From assembly GCF_026914265.1 (NCBI RefSeq), contig NC_069136.1:29727201-29791200 (forward strand): a DNA stretch of 64,000 nucleotides, given 5' to 3'. Both the position numbers and the translations under genes were made by a program. Source of the DNA: Mya arenaria. Lineage: Eukaryota > Mollusca > Bivalvia > Myida > Myidae. The notes under the pieces are model-generated. The model had not been told where the DNA came from and did no database searches. It saw only the letters and a list, made by a program, of their open reading frames with translations. Numbering within the stretch: the stretch's first letter is position 1; each line of letters opens with the position of its first letter. Shown piece after piece: positions 1 through 11,830 of this stretch.

Positions 1-905
1 TGCACGTTAATATCCCACAAATAATTATGAACCCTTCAGACGAATATATATCATATAAGCTTTGAATTTCGTCGACACACTCTTCGTAAGCGTCATAATC
101 ATAATTCACCGACGGTAAGTATACACTAAATATAAATGTACAATTTGCTATTGAATTATTAACATTTGACAGTTTGATACCAGTTATGCCGGTGCTGAAT
201 TTTATATTAAGCCATGTATTAACAGATAATGCTAAAAAAATTGTATAAAATACTAACACCGCCTTTACCATGAGTTCCGATTGCATAAGGGGTATCTAGA
301 TCTACATATTCACAAACAGTTATTGCCCTTTATGAGGAATGCAACGTATTAAGAAATCCATCACAGTTCGGCTTAACTTTACGTCGCTTATACAAGCAAT
401 GTCAATGTTGTATGTTTCAAGTAATTGGCTAAGGGATCCCGCTGTAGACATAGCGCCACGGACGTCCCAGGTGAAGATACTGCACTGTGGAGATGTCGGT
501 GTGTCCATTAATACGTTTGTAACGCATGGTAACGTTATGACTATGTAATCAATGTTCTTCATTGTTATAGATGTTGTTGTCTCCATTGAATACGTTCTGC
601 CACGCCGTCTGCGAATACCACTTCCGGCAAAACATTTTACGTGGCCAAAAGCGTCTATTTTCAATCGTTTCACAATCGCTTTTGTAAACAGTTAGTTTTG
701 CAGCTAAGCCCCCGCGATGTGTGTCAATCAATTTAACTGAATCAGGAGTTATTCCGTTGTCAGTTAAGAATTTAAGGATACCAACGTAATAGCGTTGTGT
801 ACGTCGCAGACGTACGCTTTCGAATACCGCTTCTTCGTCAAACTGTTCTTGGGTGTTCGAGCCTGCACTTGTTTGTTCACTTCTGACGATGTTTTATTGA
901 ATATT
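1..905 (-). mobile_element. Decayed non-LTR retrotransposon fragment (end of ORF1 and start of endonuclease)
   Basis: Read on the minus strand, the frame from about 900 to 549 is open. It carries a basic segment with HRGGLAAKLTVYKSDCE and ENRRFWPRKMFCRKW, which resembles the C-terminal part of ORF1 proteins in invertebrate LINEs. A second frame, 673-320, then reads FTWDVRGAMST and IDIACISDVKLS, the expected opening of an APE-type endonuclease (N-containing strand, then the E or D site). Further down, in another frame at about 190-1, comes a segment reading FIFSVYLPSVNYD, the 'Y-P' motif of the same domain. The frame changes between blocks show decay. The element continues beyond base 1, so its length and reverse transcriptase cannot be judged. 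The family name is not certain. Confidence 0.7.
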
Positions 906-2122
906 AGAAGACGAGTACCAGTTTATGATAAGAAATAAGATATTGGACTAAATTACGAAAATAAGGTTTATTTCACGAAAATAAGATTAAAAAAGTTTGT
1001 TATGAAATAGATTTTGTTATTAAAATAAATCTGTATATTAAGGTGATAATTAGATAATAAAGTATTTGTCGAAAAAAAACAGAAGACAAGTACTCTTCAA
1101 AGTATTGCCATTATATATATCTTCAACCTATAGTGTGTGCTTAATAACACATGTTTATATCAAAACAACGCGAAGGGCAGAGTAGGTATATTTTTATTAT
1201 TCTTAGTTAATTTTATTCGCTATTTTTCTAAATAAAAATATAACAAAACTAAATGTGAAACACATGAAACGTACATTTGTGACTATAATATTGTGCAGAT
1301 CAAAAATAGTAAGATTTAGTAGCATAATTAGAAATAGGTGAATAAACTACAGAATATGAATAATACTAAAAGCAATTTAATTTCGAACCATTAAGCGCTT
1401 CACCATTTTTATATGTTGTCCTATATTTATGCAAAAGTTTTTTTTTTTATTTTCGCCACTTATCGTATACGTATTCCATAATATCTTATTTCCGCTAAAA
1501 ACTTATTTTCACCAAGTCTTATTTTCTTGATACAAATGATGAAATTATAGAGTTCTAATTTCATTACGTATAAAGTGTAAATATTTAAACAATGTAAACA
1601 ATTAATAATAAATAAATGTTTTTTTGCTTATTTCGCCAAAAATAGTTTTAAAAATAGCCAGTCTTTAAAAAGGCTAAATAAATATTATATCGAATAAATT
1701 CGAAAATGATACATTTCATTTTTTACTCCTATTAAAAGCAAAAAAAAAGTCAATTTTGTTTACCAAACAACGGCAACACTATCCATTGCCTGAAGCCATA
1801 AGTAGTTTCAATACATAGGGACTGCGAATTAGGAGATCGGATGAGACCGGATAATACGGTGAGAGACCGGGAAATAGAATCCCCCTCATTGACATGCAAG
1901 CGTCGGCAGTTGTTGATGAAATTTGACCGAACTCACATCTTATGTGTTTCTTTTAATTTATAGGTATAAAACATGGGTTAAAGTTGTTTTATTTATATGG
2001 CATTTTTAACACTTTCTTTTATTACTGCAATGTTCCTTATTTTATGATGTGTATGAACGGAATTACGACCTAACATGCACCCTAAAAGTACAAGTACAGC
2101 ATTCTCCACCCACCATTTGATC
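906..2122. other. AT-rich stretch without recognisable gene
   Basis: Very AT-rich DNA with short T and A runs and no long open frame. I see no TIR, SINE box or splice-bounded exon in it. Confidence 0.5.
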
Positions 2123-2839
2123 TAGTCTAAAATAATAGACGTGTTATTACTTATACGGGATTCTTCCAATCCCTAACGTCTAAACGGGAATGTGCAAAAA
2201 ACGGGGGTGTTTTAAAAATATTGAAATTGTTTTAAGTGAAGTATTTTATGGTTGAAATTGATCATAAAGATTTATATTCATATTTTACCATGTAAGTGAA
2301 ATGTTATTTTGCACTAAACAAGCATTTAATGCATTAAAACAAGTTGTTTACCTCTCCAATAAAACGAAAGTTGACTGACACAGAAAACAATTATGCGAAG
2401 GGGAACAACTCGATACAATCATAATAACTACAATCGTAATAACTCGGCTTCCTCCGACAAAGCTTCGTGATAGACCTCGTTGCACAATCGTAACAACTCG
2501 GCCATGACCGAAATGTTCTGAGCGCTTTAAAACTGTGCCCTGAAGCCTTGCAGGTGCCCTTCATGTATATATCGTTATGTTTTGACAGAATGAAATGAAG
2601 AAAAGCCGTCAAACTCATAATTATAAGTTGGATATTTTTTTTTTGTGTACGGAACTAATGTAAAATAACATTATCTGGTAATATTTCTTGTTTTTATGAT
2701 ATTTTATAGACGCTATATGCTTTCACCCAGAATCCTGATCGGAACAACTACCCACTTTTGATACTAAACAATTTGTACGTGAAGGATTTGCCATATCAAA
2801 AATCTAAAAAAATCAGTCAACGTACAATTATTTGGACTA
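2123..2839 (-). mobile_element. TIR element, family A, copy 1 (about 717 bp)
   Basis: The ends are TAGTCTAAAATAATAGACGT on the left and the complement of TAGTCCAAATAATTGTACGT on the right, so the termini are imperfect inverted repeats. The flanks carry a 10-bp direct repeat, CCATTTGATC, at 2113-2122 and 2840-2849. The same sequence in the other orientation occurs at 51788, 61554 and 62315. No transposase frame is visible; it is a non-autonomous element. TSDs of 9-10 bp suggest the Mutator-like (MULE) superfamily, but this is an inference. Confidence 0.8.
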
Positions 2840-4340
2840 CCATTTGATCATGATGTTTTGCCGGTGTAACGTTGTAAACTGACCCCATAAAATAATGACC
2901 CTGGTCATTTTTGATATGGAATAATGACCCCCCGGTTATTATATTATATAGAATAAAATCATTTTTAAAAAAAAGCAGTCGCCCAGTCGGGCTAGTATTT
3001 GCGGAAATTTGGTAGCCAAAGCTGAATTTCGGTAGCCTCGGGCTATCGGACTACCGCCAATTTCGAACATTGATCATATTTTATTAGTCATCGGACATGA
3101 TTCTGGTCATGTTTTCTTGATAGAAATTGAGATCATCCTTTAGAAAAAATTACGAAAATAGAAACATTTGGAAATAGATATTATATATGCTGGTGCTTCA
3201 TCGATTTTGGGCCTTTATATAGCCTATTTTACGGAGAAGATTTGTTTCTTTGCTTCTCCAGATATGGCATTTGATAAACACTGAAACCTGAAGAAAACTA
3301 GACTAGAGAGATTCAGATAATGTGCTATCAGCGATCTGATGCCAATCACATTTTTACTGGTAATTCATTCTAATTGTTTGTTGTGTATATTTGATTTCTG
3401 TCGTAACAAACATTATTACATATCAGCTAAAATATTTGTTGATAAAGTTTCATTTTTCCGGTTTTGTTTTTAGCTTAAAAGGCAACATTTCTACTGAGTG
3501 ACGTCAGATAACCTTTGTTCAAACCGCGGTGGCATTGTTCAAAGTCACCGCTTAAATCAATGTGCTAAAAAAGAAAGTCAGGCCTTTGGGTAGCTCTTTA
3601 ACCCTTTAGCGCATGTATACGAGATAGGCCGACATAGCTCATTAGCAGATGTATATGCATCTGGCCGACCGTATCCATTACTGGATGTAAATGCATCGCC
3701 CGCATATTTCAATAGGGTCATTCCAATATTTCAATTTTGCACCTTTCTTTTTGTAAACAATATCCCGGATGTTTATAAAAGTAAAGTTTAACCTTAGGTG
3801 TATTGATTTTCCCTTGAAAATATTGTCTGCTAAAATTAGAAGGTATTTATACTCCCAATCGCAGGTGTGATATCCCATTGTGACGTAATAAGACCATGAG
3901 CCGAGTACTGTATGGAAAATCCCCAAAATTCATTGATGCGTAAATCATTAAATATATTACGTCATTTCAGTTTACCATTAAAATCAATAGAGATTATATT
4001 TATTTATTTAGGTAATATTTTGTTTACAAACAATAGAAACAATTAGTAGCTGAGAAAATGATGAGTAGATTTTCTGTGAAGCTGATAGATGTCCAGCATG
4101 GTTCCGGCCATAAAATAGGTCAGGTAAACACATTTGTGCAAACCTTTCGATGATCTAGATCTTTTTATTCATACCGGAAAAACATTTATCGGCTTTCTTT
4201 TTGTAAACAATTTTATGAGGGGGTAATAAAGTTTAACAGACACCCTGGACTGGATCTCTCTGCTGGATGACACCGGATATTCCTGCCATATTTCTGTGTA
4301 TTATACACAAGAACATCAATTGTCGGCTTTTTAATCCAGA
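2840..4340. other. Intergenic, no gene recognised
   Basis: There is no splice-bounded open frame. At 2975-3065 a GC-richer stretch alternates 'gggctagta', 'ggtagcc' and 'gactaccg', a possible repeat fragment with a relative near 7800-7870. At 3600-3700 short phrases ('atgtatatgcatctggccgac') repeat imperfectly. Confidence 0.4.
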
Positions 4341-4566
4341 TGGGTCTTTTTAGCTCACCTGAGCACAAAGTGCTCAAGGGGAGCTATTGTGATCGGTACA
4401 TATCCAGCGTCCGTCTTTCATTGTCCGTCATTCGGCTTCAACAATTGGTTATAATCATCTTCTTCTCCTAAACTGCTTGGCCAATTTTGATGCAACTTCA
4501 TAGGAATGATCCTTGGTTGGTGCTTTTTCAAAATTGTTTAAAGAAATGAATTCCATGCAGAACTCT

Positions 4567-4582
4567 GGTTGCCATGGCAACC
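4567..4582. promoter_or_regulatory. RFX X-box-like palindrome, repeat unit 1
   Basis: GGTTGCCATGGCAACC is a perfect 16-bp palindrome and contains GTTGCCATGGCAAC, which fits the RFX-family half-site consensus (GTNRCC ... RGYAAC) on both strands. Binding is not shown by sequence alone. Confidence 0.45.
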
Positions 4583-4723
4583 TAAAGGAAAATGTCAACA
4601 ATTGGTTATAATTATCTTCTTCTCCTAAACCACTTGGACAATTTTGATGAAACTTCATAGGAATGATCCTTTATTGGTGCTTTTTCAAAATTGTTCAAAG
4701 AAATGAATTCCATGCAGAACTCT

Positions 4724-4739
4724 GGTTGCCATGGCAACC
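4724..4739. promoter_or_regulatory. RFX X-box-like palindrome, repeat unit 2
   Basis: Same 16-bp palindrome as at 4567, exactly 157 bp downstream, unchanged. Confidence 0.45.
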
Positions 4740-4880
4740 TAAAGGAAAAGCGCCAACAATTGGTTATAATCATCTTCTTCTCCTAAACCACTTGGACAAT
4801 TTTGATGAAACTTCATAGGAATGATCCTGTTTGGTGCATTTTCAAAATTAATCAAAGAAATGAATTCCATGCAGAACTCT

Positions 4881-4896
4881 GGTTGCCATGGCAACC
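4881..4896. promoter_or_regulatory. RFX X-box-like palindrome, repeat unit 3
   Basis: Third unchanged copy of the palindrome, 157 bp after the second. Confidence 0.45.
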
Positions 4897-5038
4897 TAAA
4901 GGAAAAAAGTCAACAATTGGTTATAATCATCTTCTTCTCCTAAACCACTTGGACAATTTTGATGAAACTTCATAGGAATGATCATTGATTGGTGCTTTAT
5001 CAAAATTGTTCAAAGAAATGAATTCCATGCAGAACTCT

Positions 5039-5054
5039 GGTTGCCATGGCAACC
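5039..5054. promoter_or_regulatory. RFX X-box-like palindrome, repeat unit 4
   Basis: Fourth unchanged copy of the palindrome, 158 bp after the third. Confidence 0.45.
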
Positions 5055-5205
5055 TAAAGGAAAAGTGTCAACAATTGGTTCAATTGGTTATAATCATCTT
5101 CTTCTCCTAAACCACTTGGACAATTTTGATGAAACTTCATAGGAATGATCATTGATTGGTGCTTTTTCGAAATTTTTCAAAGAAATGAATTCCATGCAGA
5201 ACTGT

Positions 5206-5221
5206 GGTTGCCATGGCAACC
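5206..5221. promoter_or_regulatory. RFX X-box-like palindrome, repeat unit 5
   Basis: Fifth unchanged copy of the palindrome. The base just upstream differs (actgtgg instead of actctgg), so neighbouring positions vary while the palindrome does not. Confidence 0.45.
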
Positions 5222-5240
5222 TAAAGGAAAAATTACAAAA

Positions 5241-6317
5241 CCTTTTTTGGCAATTACTATGAAGCTTAGTAATATGCTTAAATATTTGGTGTGTAACATT
5301 GTCCATTGGTTATCTACCATGTTTATTCAAATTATGTCCCTGGATAAAAATTGGCCTCACCCCGTAGGTTACAAGTTCATTATAAATACATTTTGTTAAA
5401 ATCTGATAGTTATGTAAAGTTTACTCATACTCTTTACTGTATTTGCTCATTTCACAATGTTGATTTATGACAACTAGCACACATTTTTCGGGAAAATTGT
5501 TTAAGATCCTTGTTGGGATAAAATACTGGAATGTTTTGGGGTGTGTGTGTAACTGTGTTTATTAAGACACCTCGACGAGTGCCCGGACTGATTCCAAAGT
5601 TTTTGAAGCCCTGTGTACCATATATATTTTTTATAAAGTTAAAATGTAATGATCATGAATTGAAAAAAGTGACAATATCAATTGTTTGGGTTGATGGTCA
5701 ATTTAAACTAAAATGCCTGTTATTGCTCACCAAAGGTCATCCTTGTTGTTCAAAGCTTACCTTTATGTAGAATACTTCAACTACACAGTATGTGTCATTT
5801 CAGGGCTTCTGAAAGTTTAAAAACTCAATCAGTCCGGACCCTTCAACCCCGAATCCAGGGTGCAAAATTTACCTTTTTACCCTGGAAGCCAATGGGGCTA
5901 CAGACTTTGAGATTTCTGTAGCCAGACCCAATTTGAAAACTCTACAATATCTTATTTTGCCTAGTTGGTGGTGGTCCTATCGACCCCTTTTAATCCGCAA
6001 AAGCCATAAAGTTCAAAAATTAATTAACCTAGCCGTGCCCTAATTCAAAGCAGGATATCAAATGTGATCGGCTTGATAAACTGCATAGACTGACTGCTGA
6101 GTGCGCCGCTTACATCATTTACAGTCTGTGACAGTCTTATTGGTATTTGGACAAAATGGCGATTTTTGTGTTATGGCTTAAATATAAAATAAAATAGTTT
6201 GAGGACTATGGAGACCAATTGAATACTAAAACACAACAGTTTCACTTGAGAGTTCAGTCACCGAGCCTAAACCATAGATAAACAGCCCCAAATACTTATT
6301 TTTTTATTATTTTACAG
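5241..6317. other. Intergenic or intron upstream of the 6318 exon
   Basis: No recognisable gene. The frame 5531-5770 has no family resemblance and no splice support. Any upstream exon of the gene ending at 6524 should lie here or further 5', but I could not pick one. Confidence 0.35.
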
Positions 6318-6524
6318 ACTATGGTTGAGATGGGTGATGAGGATGCAATACCTGTACCAACAGGGAACTTTGTTGAAGGATTTGGGCGGGGAAGAGTGGT
6401 GCGCGCCAGCAAGGGGGAGAGACCTGAGGGAGCTATAAGGCTAACTCGAGATGAAGTAATGAAATATCAGGATGCCAGAATTAGATCTTGGGAACCACAA
6501 TCAGATGTGTATGAACTTTTATGA
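6318..6524 (+). CDS. Terminal coding exon of an unrecognised small protein
   Basis: A T-rich tract ending in tttacag (6311-6317) is a good 3' splice site. The frame after it stays open to TGA at 6522-6524 and contains MVEMGDEDAIPVPTGNF at 6321. The rest is hydrophilic and charged (GRGRVV, KGERPEGAIRLTRDEV, ending DVYELL). It has no signal peptide or membrane segment. Two AATAAA signals follow at 6652 and 6666, which supports a last exon. The ATG at 6321 lies three bases after the acceptor, so it may be the true start or an internal methionine. I do not recognise the family. Coding-like composition together with the splice and poly(A) signals make a real gene likely but not certain. Confidence 0.5.
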   Translation, partial: TMVEMGDEDAIPVPTGNFVEGFGRGRVVRASKGERPEGAIRLTRDEVMKYQDARIRSWEPQSDVYELL

Positions 6525-6651
6525 TTTTCAATAGAAGTCAACTGGTGAAAAATAGTCACATGTTGCAATATGTATAATATATATTTATACATACATATCG
6601 ATGGCACCGTTTGAAAATGCAGAACCTTCAATTTTTCAACTTTTTCAGAAG

Positions 6652-6671
6652 AATAAAAAAAGTGAAATAAA
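6652..6671 (+). terminator. Candidate poly(A) signals for the 6318-6524 exon
   Basis: AATAAA occurs at 6652-6657 and again at 6666-6671, about 130 bases after the stop codon. Confidence 0.45.
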
Positions 6672-6808
6672 ATTTAGTAACAACACATATTACATCAATA
6701 TTCAAAATCCTAAACATTCTTAATACTTATTTATTACATAAAAATTTGTCGAAATTAAACTATCTTTGATAATTTAAGTTAAATTGTATTTTTGGGATTT
6801 GTTTTTAG

Positions 6809-8856
6809 CTCCACTGGCCGAAGGCCATGGAGCTTATGTCGTCACAGATTGTCCGTCGTGAGTGCGTGCGTGCGTGCGTGCGTAAACTTTTACTTTAAAC
6901 GACATCTCCTCTGAAACTGATAAGCGGATTTTGACAAAACTTCACAGGAATGTTCCTTTGGTGGTCCTTTACCAAAATTGCTCAAATGGTTCCGGTCCAT
7001 TGCACAATATGGCCGCCAGAGCTAAAAATAGCAAAATCTTTAAACGACATCTCCTCTGAAACGGTTCGGCAGATTTTGATGAAACTTGACAGTAATGTTC
7101 CTTGGGTGGTCCTTTATTAAAATTGCTCAAATGGTTCTGGTCCATTGCACAATATGGCCGCCACAGCTAAAAATAGCAAAATCTGTAAACGACATCTCCT
7201 CTGAAACGGATAGGCAGATTTTGATGAAACTTTACAGAATTGTTCCTTGGGTGGTCCTTAACCAAAATTGCTCAAATGGTTCCGGTCCGCTGCACAACAT
7301 GGCTGCCAGGGCAAAAAAATAGAAAAACCTTTAAAGAACATCTTCTCAGAAACCGATGATCAGATTTTGATGAAACTTAACAGAAATGTTCCTTGGATGG
7401 TCCTTTATCAAATTTGCTTCAATGGTTTCGGTCCACTGCACAAGATGGCCCCCAGAGGTAAAAATAGAAAAACCTTTAAACGACTTCTCCTCAGAAACCG
7501 ATGATCGTATTGCAATGAAACTTGACAGAAATGTTACTTGGGTAGTCCTTAACCAAAATAGCCCAAACAGTTCTGGTCTGCTGCACAACATGGGCACCAG
7601 AGCTAAGAATAGAAAAAAACGTTAAACTACATCTTCTCAGAAACCGATTATCAGATTTTGATGAAACTTTACATAAATGTTCATCGGGATGCCCTTTAAC
7701 CAAAATTGCCCAAATGGTTCCGGTCCGCTGCACAACATGGCTGCGAGAGTTAAAAATAGAAAAACCTTTAAGGACTTCTCGTCCGCAGTCTTAACGAAAA
7801 ACATTTTAACCTACTAGCCAGTTGGACTAGCATAATGGCATATTTTACTAGTCCGAATGACAATCTAGTAGTCCGACTATTTTGCCACATTATAAAACTG
7901 TATGCTTGAGGTAAATACCTATTTCAATTGAGCAGCTTGCAGTTTGAGTAAACATTTCTTTATTATGATGCTCATGCAGTGATAGGGAGTGACATCCTTC
8001 TGTTGGGAATAGTGCTCCTTGTTTTTCAGAACCTATGGGTACTATGTAAAAACAAAAGGCATCTTGCTTGAATAGACTGTAATAATATCAACATGGTTAG
8101 AAAAGAAATGCCATGCTTTAATAGCTTTGATTACATTTTACTACTGAATTACCTCCCTTTAATAGAAAAAAAAATAATGTCTTAATTTTTCACGTATAGC
8201 ATCTTTAAATAATTTTTAAACAATAATAATTTATGAGTAAACATATAAGCATAAAGTTCTCACAAAAAGATCAATTTAAAAACCTTACATTTATACATAG
8301 GAAAGTATATATAGACTGAACATTAATTTTCGTTTAAGTGACATTCTGAAAGTTTATGAAACAGCTATTTTTAGTAACTTAAATGGCCGAAAAGTGTAAG
8401 TGAAACACCAAGTCGATTCTATCTCGTCAGTTCTTGTTCAGGTTAGATATTTGCTTCATAATCTATTCAGATTAAATGTTAACCGATGATCAGATTTTGA
8501 TGAAACTTGACAGAAATGTTCCTTGGGTGGTCATTAACCAAAATTTGTTAAATGGTTCCAGTCCACTGCACACCATGGCTGCCAGAGCTAAAAAATAAAA
8601 AAAACTTTATACGACTTGTCGTCGAAACCGATGACCTTTTTTTCGATAAAACTTGACAGAAATGTTTGTTTGGTGCTCCTTTACTCAAATTGCCCAAATC
8701 ATGGCAGCCAGAGCTATTAAAGTAATTTTTTTTTTTAAATAACTTCTCCTCAAAAATTGATGATTGTATTTCTATGAAACTTGACGAAAATGTTCGTTAG
8801 GTGGTCTTTGCTTGAACCTTTTGGCCAGTGGAGCACAGGCACTGATGTGCCTCTTG
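6809..8856. mobile_element. Tandem-core repeat element with complementary ends, interrupted
   Basis: The left end has a hairpin, CTCCACTGGCC-gaa-GGCCATGGAG, followed by a gtgcgtgcgtgcgtgcgtgc run. The right end (about 8820) reads GGCCAGTGGAGC, the complement of the left GCTCCACTGGCC. Between them a unit of about 145 bp ('gatgaaacttgacagaaatg ... ccggtccactgcacaa') repeats about six times at 6930-7780 and about three times at 8478-8800. The stretch 7790-8477 between the two blocks does not fit the unit and looks like a later insertion. Short frames at 7086-7733 are by-products of the repeat on both strands. Confidence 0.7.
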
Positions 8857-9650
8857 TTTGTTATTTATGTGCATGTCAGGTTTTGTACTCTGGCACACAA
8901 CATAATTTTCAGAATGTACCAAATTTTTGCCAAGTCTGAAAACTAAAAAAATGCCGAACCTACAAAATCCTTTCAAATCCACTTTGCTCTCAGAAGAAAA
9001 AGTAATATGACATAAATTATACATGTACAAGAAAACAATACAAAATACCTACCAACAAATTTTGTTTGATAACAGTGTTTATTGTCATTTTAAAAACATT
9101 TGTTAATATATACATTCAAGTAACAGAAACAATGGAATGCCAATCCCAGCCAAATTAAAAACAATTGTCATTAAATTAATCAGTGTTGCCTTAGTTTACC
9201 CTTTATTACTAAGTTTATTGGTATTATTTCAAAAGGTAAACAAGAAGGTGTAAAATGTATAAAAAAATGCCATAACTGTTGCACAAATTTGTAGGTTCTG
9301 CTTTTTTTGGATTTGACTTCCAGTCTAATGAGTGTTTGGTACTTTGCCATTGGGTAGTTAGTCCGTTATTTTCAGGTGCAATATAGAAATAGAATTCCTG
9401 ATTGAAGAAAAAAACTAAACAAAAGAAACTGTACATTCTGCATATTATAATACATCGATATACAGTAGTGGAAATTAGTTTGACAGATAAGGCTCCTTTC
9501 TTCAAAGTCTAATTTTGAAGACTTTATCTATTTTTATTTTGCTCCAATACATAAAGATTATATAGAATAAAACTGCTTTTTATATTTTACTTACACACGC
9601 TAAGAAAGCAGATTGATTTCAACATTGATATATTTTCAATACTTTTTCAG
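8857..9650. other. Probable intron 5' of the TMEM126A-like exon
   Basis: AT-rich with no convincing exon. It ends in a strong 3' splice site (polypyrimidine tract plus ttttcag at 9644-9650). Confidence 0.4.
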
Positions 9651-10188
9651 GTGGTTTCACAAGTATGGCTTTTCATTTTCATTGATATCTGCAAGTGCAT
9701 CCGGATACTTGATCATGGCATACTTAAGACGGAAGTTCTGTTTGGGAGCGTCACATGGCAGGATTGCTAGCTTTGCTCCTGTGATGGTTCTGCCAGCAGT
9801 GGGAGCTGTCATGATGAGTGATGTACAAAGGCGAACACTTTTATCAGTGCCCAACTGTGAAACATGTGTTAAAGTTCGATCAGGAGTTTACCAAACAGTG
9901 TGCTCAATGTTATATCCAACCTTGTTGTCACCGATCTTGTGTGTGTATTTCTCCCGGAAATTTATGACTTATGCCACTCCAGGGGCAAATTTTCAGCCCA
10001 ATATGTTATATGCCTTGAAGACAACACCAAGTAAATATGTTAACATTTTTTTGTTGATGTGTGTGCTTCAGTTTTCCTTAGGATATACTCTGACTGATAA
10101 ACAAGCTGTTGAGGTTGATGTTATAACGGAGAAAGAGGCCCATAGGGCAGCTGTGAACATTCTTGATCATCTAGACGAGGATCTTTGA
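9651..10188 (+). CDS. TMEM126A: TMEM126A-like mitochondrial complex I assembly factor (last exon, 5' end missing)
   Basis: The exon follows actttttcag and is open for about 178 codons to TGA at 10186-10188. It encodes four hydrophobic segments: SLISASASGYLIMAYL, FAPVMVLPAVGAVMM, VCSMLYPTLLSPILCVYF and VNIFLLMCVLQFSLGY. The motif NCETCVKVRSG matches the DCETC-x3-RSG motif of human TMEM126A, followed by LYP as in the human protein; LRRKF and GRIASF align with the FRR and ARIA segments before it. TMEM126 proteins are multi-pass inner-membrane proteins used in complex I assembly. The exon begins one base into a codon (G|TGG), so at least one upstream exon supplies the start; the ATG at 9613 is intronic. 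The length fits the family (about 195 residues). Family assignment is good; A versus B paralogue is not decided. Confidence 0.82.
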
Positions 10189-10610
10189 TGAAAGGACTTT
10201 ATTAGATGATTGCTTTTATAACAAATTGCTTGAATTTGTTTAACAGTTACATTATTTTTTAGCAATGAAATATGTCAGTAGTAATATAAATACATAGAGT
10301 TGCATGATAATATGTGTTCTTTTAACATTGACACTTGTGAATGACTTTAAAGAAATTTCAAATGGTTTTCTACATAATGTGTGGGTTAAAAACCATCAAT
10401 ATCAATAATCAGTTGCACTTAATATAAGGAAATTATATGCAGCTTTTGTTTTGGCATTTGAAAATGGAAATAATATGTCCATTTATGTTGAGACATAACC
10501 ACGCATTAGTGCCGATAGTTGGTTAAGCTTTCACATCTACATGTGTAGTAAAAATATATTGAAGCGGACTAAGTCAGATATATCGAGGAAAATAGTTCTG
10601 GCTGCCCGGA

Positions 10611-10616
10611 AATAAA
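10611..10616 (+). terminator. Candidate poly(A) signal of the TMEM126A-like gene
   Basis: AATAAA lies about 420 bases after the stop codon; I saw no earlier canonical hexamer. Confidence 0.4.
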
Positions 10617-11610
10617 AATAGTGCAGTTGTTAGAGCCAGGACCAGGTATAACAGAATACAACATTTTTGTTTTGAAACTTTTTCAAAAAAGGTGTTGAAA
10701 TTAAATAGGCTGTTCTTTATACTAGAGGATGTTCTGTTTTGGCTTTATCATCAAACACATGTGTAGGTAATTTATTGGGCTATATAAGAGTAAATGGTTA
10801 TACAACGATATGGCAACATACATTTTTTCTTTATGCAAGTATAATTTTGTAACAAAACGAAGCAAATAGATGTGCTCTTTTTCAGCAGGAAACAAATCGG
10901 AACTAAATGTTCTTATTTAAGAGCAATAACAATGCACCTAGGAGAGACTCGGACTAACTAATAAGTTTATGTTGCTAAATATAATATTTCTTTAAAGAAA
11001 TAGTCACAGTTTCAACAAGAATGATATCGATAAAATGTTCACCGGACAATAAATGTATTTATGAATAGTTTATGAAAATCAATTTATGTCTGTGTCGACC
11101 TCTCTCTCATCCACGTCTGAATATTTTGACTAGCTGGGGGACTCTTGTAAAATTCATGATACTCAATTGGTATTTGATCCTTCCTGCACATTTATGCGTT
11201 GTGGAAATCACTCATATGTTCAAAGGCCGTTGTTTACTAAATGTAAAAGAAAAATAATTATAATTAAATAAATTGTTATGTTTATTTTTACAAAAAGCAC
11301 ATTTTCTAAACAAGAAACATTCTGTCTGTCAACGCTTTTGTTTCCTTTTAGGAACATGTTGTCTAGAATCATCCAGATATGTCTTAGTGCTCTGTTCTTG
11401 CACAATTGAGCACCAAAAGTCTTTTTGTCTTTCATACTTAGTGCACTGTTTCTGTATCTCCTGGTTTCTCACTTGGCAGTTGTACTGATAACTTGCCATG
11501 ATTAGTTTCATGGCTTACACAATTGTTGTCTGCATCCTTTTATTTTACAGTACATTCAGTTTGTGCATCCAGTTCCTTTTTCACAATTTTAGGATCGTCA
11601 GCTCAATCTG
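10617..11610. other. Intergenic, one diverged repeat fragment
   Basis: The stretch 11210-11330 ('catatgttcaaaggccg ... caaaaagcacatt') is recognisably related to 34475-34585, which lies inside the TIR element at 34285. It is probably an old fragment of that element. No gene seen. Confidence 0.45.
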
Positions 11611-11830
11611 TTGTCCGGTTAGCGCAGTGGTTAGCGCACTCGCTTCTCACCAAGGCCACCCAGGTTCAATTCCCAGCTTGGGCACATGTAAGTTTTGTTA
11701 GTGGTCACCAAGCCGGACAAGTGGGTTTTCTCCAGGTACTCCGGTTTTCCCCAAAACAGAAGACCACACTCTCGCGCAACATTGTGCCAAAGAGAGTGAC
11801 TTAGTATAAGCTATCAGAGCTTCCTTCACA
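11611..11830 (+). mobile_element. tRNA-derived SINE
   Basis: The head has a pol III box A (TTAGCGCAGTGG, 11619-11630) and box B (GGTTCAATTCC, 11663-11673) at tRNA-like spacing, within about 70 bases. The body contains 'gtgggttttctccaggtact' and 'ccggttttcccc', a conserved core I associate with widespread animal SINEs (MetaSINE type, from memory). The head is not a functional tRNA: the acceptor stem does not pair. Confidence 0.8.

Larger units (their letters stand above)
4341..5240. mobile_element. Pearl-like repeat element with 157-bp tandem core
   Basis: A terminal hairpin at about 4350-4386 (TAGCTCACCTGAGCAC, loop AAA, then GTGCTCA and GGAGCTA) is followed by 'ttgtgatcg' and about five tandem copies of a 157-bp unit (4436-5232). 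Unit spacing, measured on the motif GCCATGGCAAC, is 157, 157, 158 and 167 bp. The last unit is longer because of a short 'caattggtt' duplication. Hairpin end plus tandem core is the architecture of bivalve pearl and Helitron-related non-autonomous elements; this assignment is from memory of the family. Each core unit holds a perfect 16-bp palindrome (separate entries). Confidence 0.7.

Noticed and set aside
7086..7733. Cluster of 60-83-codon frames on both strands
   Set aside because: They repeat the same residues at the repeat-unit spacing, so they are shadows of the 145-bp core.
9613..9650. ATG at 9613 as the start of the TMEM126A-like protein
   Set aside because: It lies before a strong 3' splice site, and the encoded residues look like a translated polypyrimidine tract.
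11611..11684. Functional tRNA genes here and at 17615, 60895 and 61398
   Set aside because: Box A and box B are present but the acceptor stems do not pair, and at 11611 a SINE body follows.
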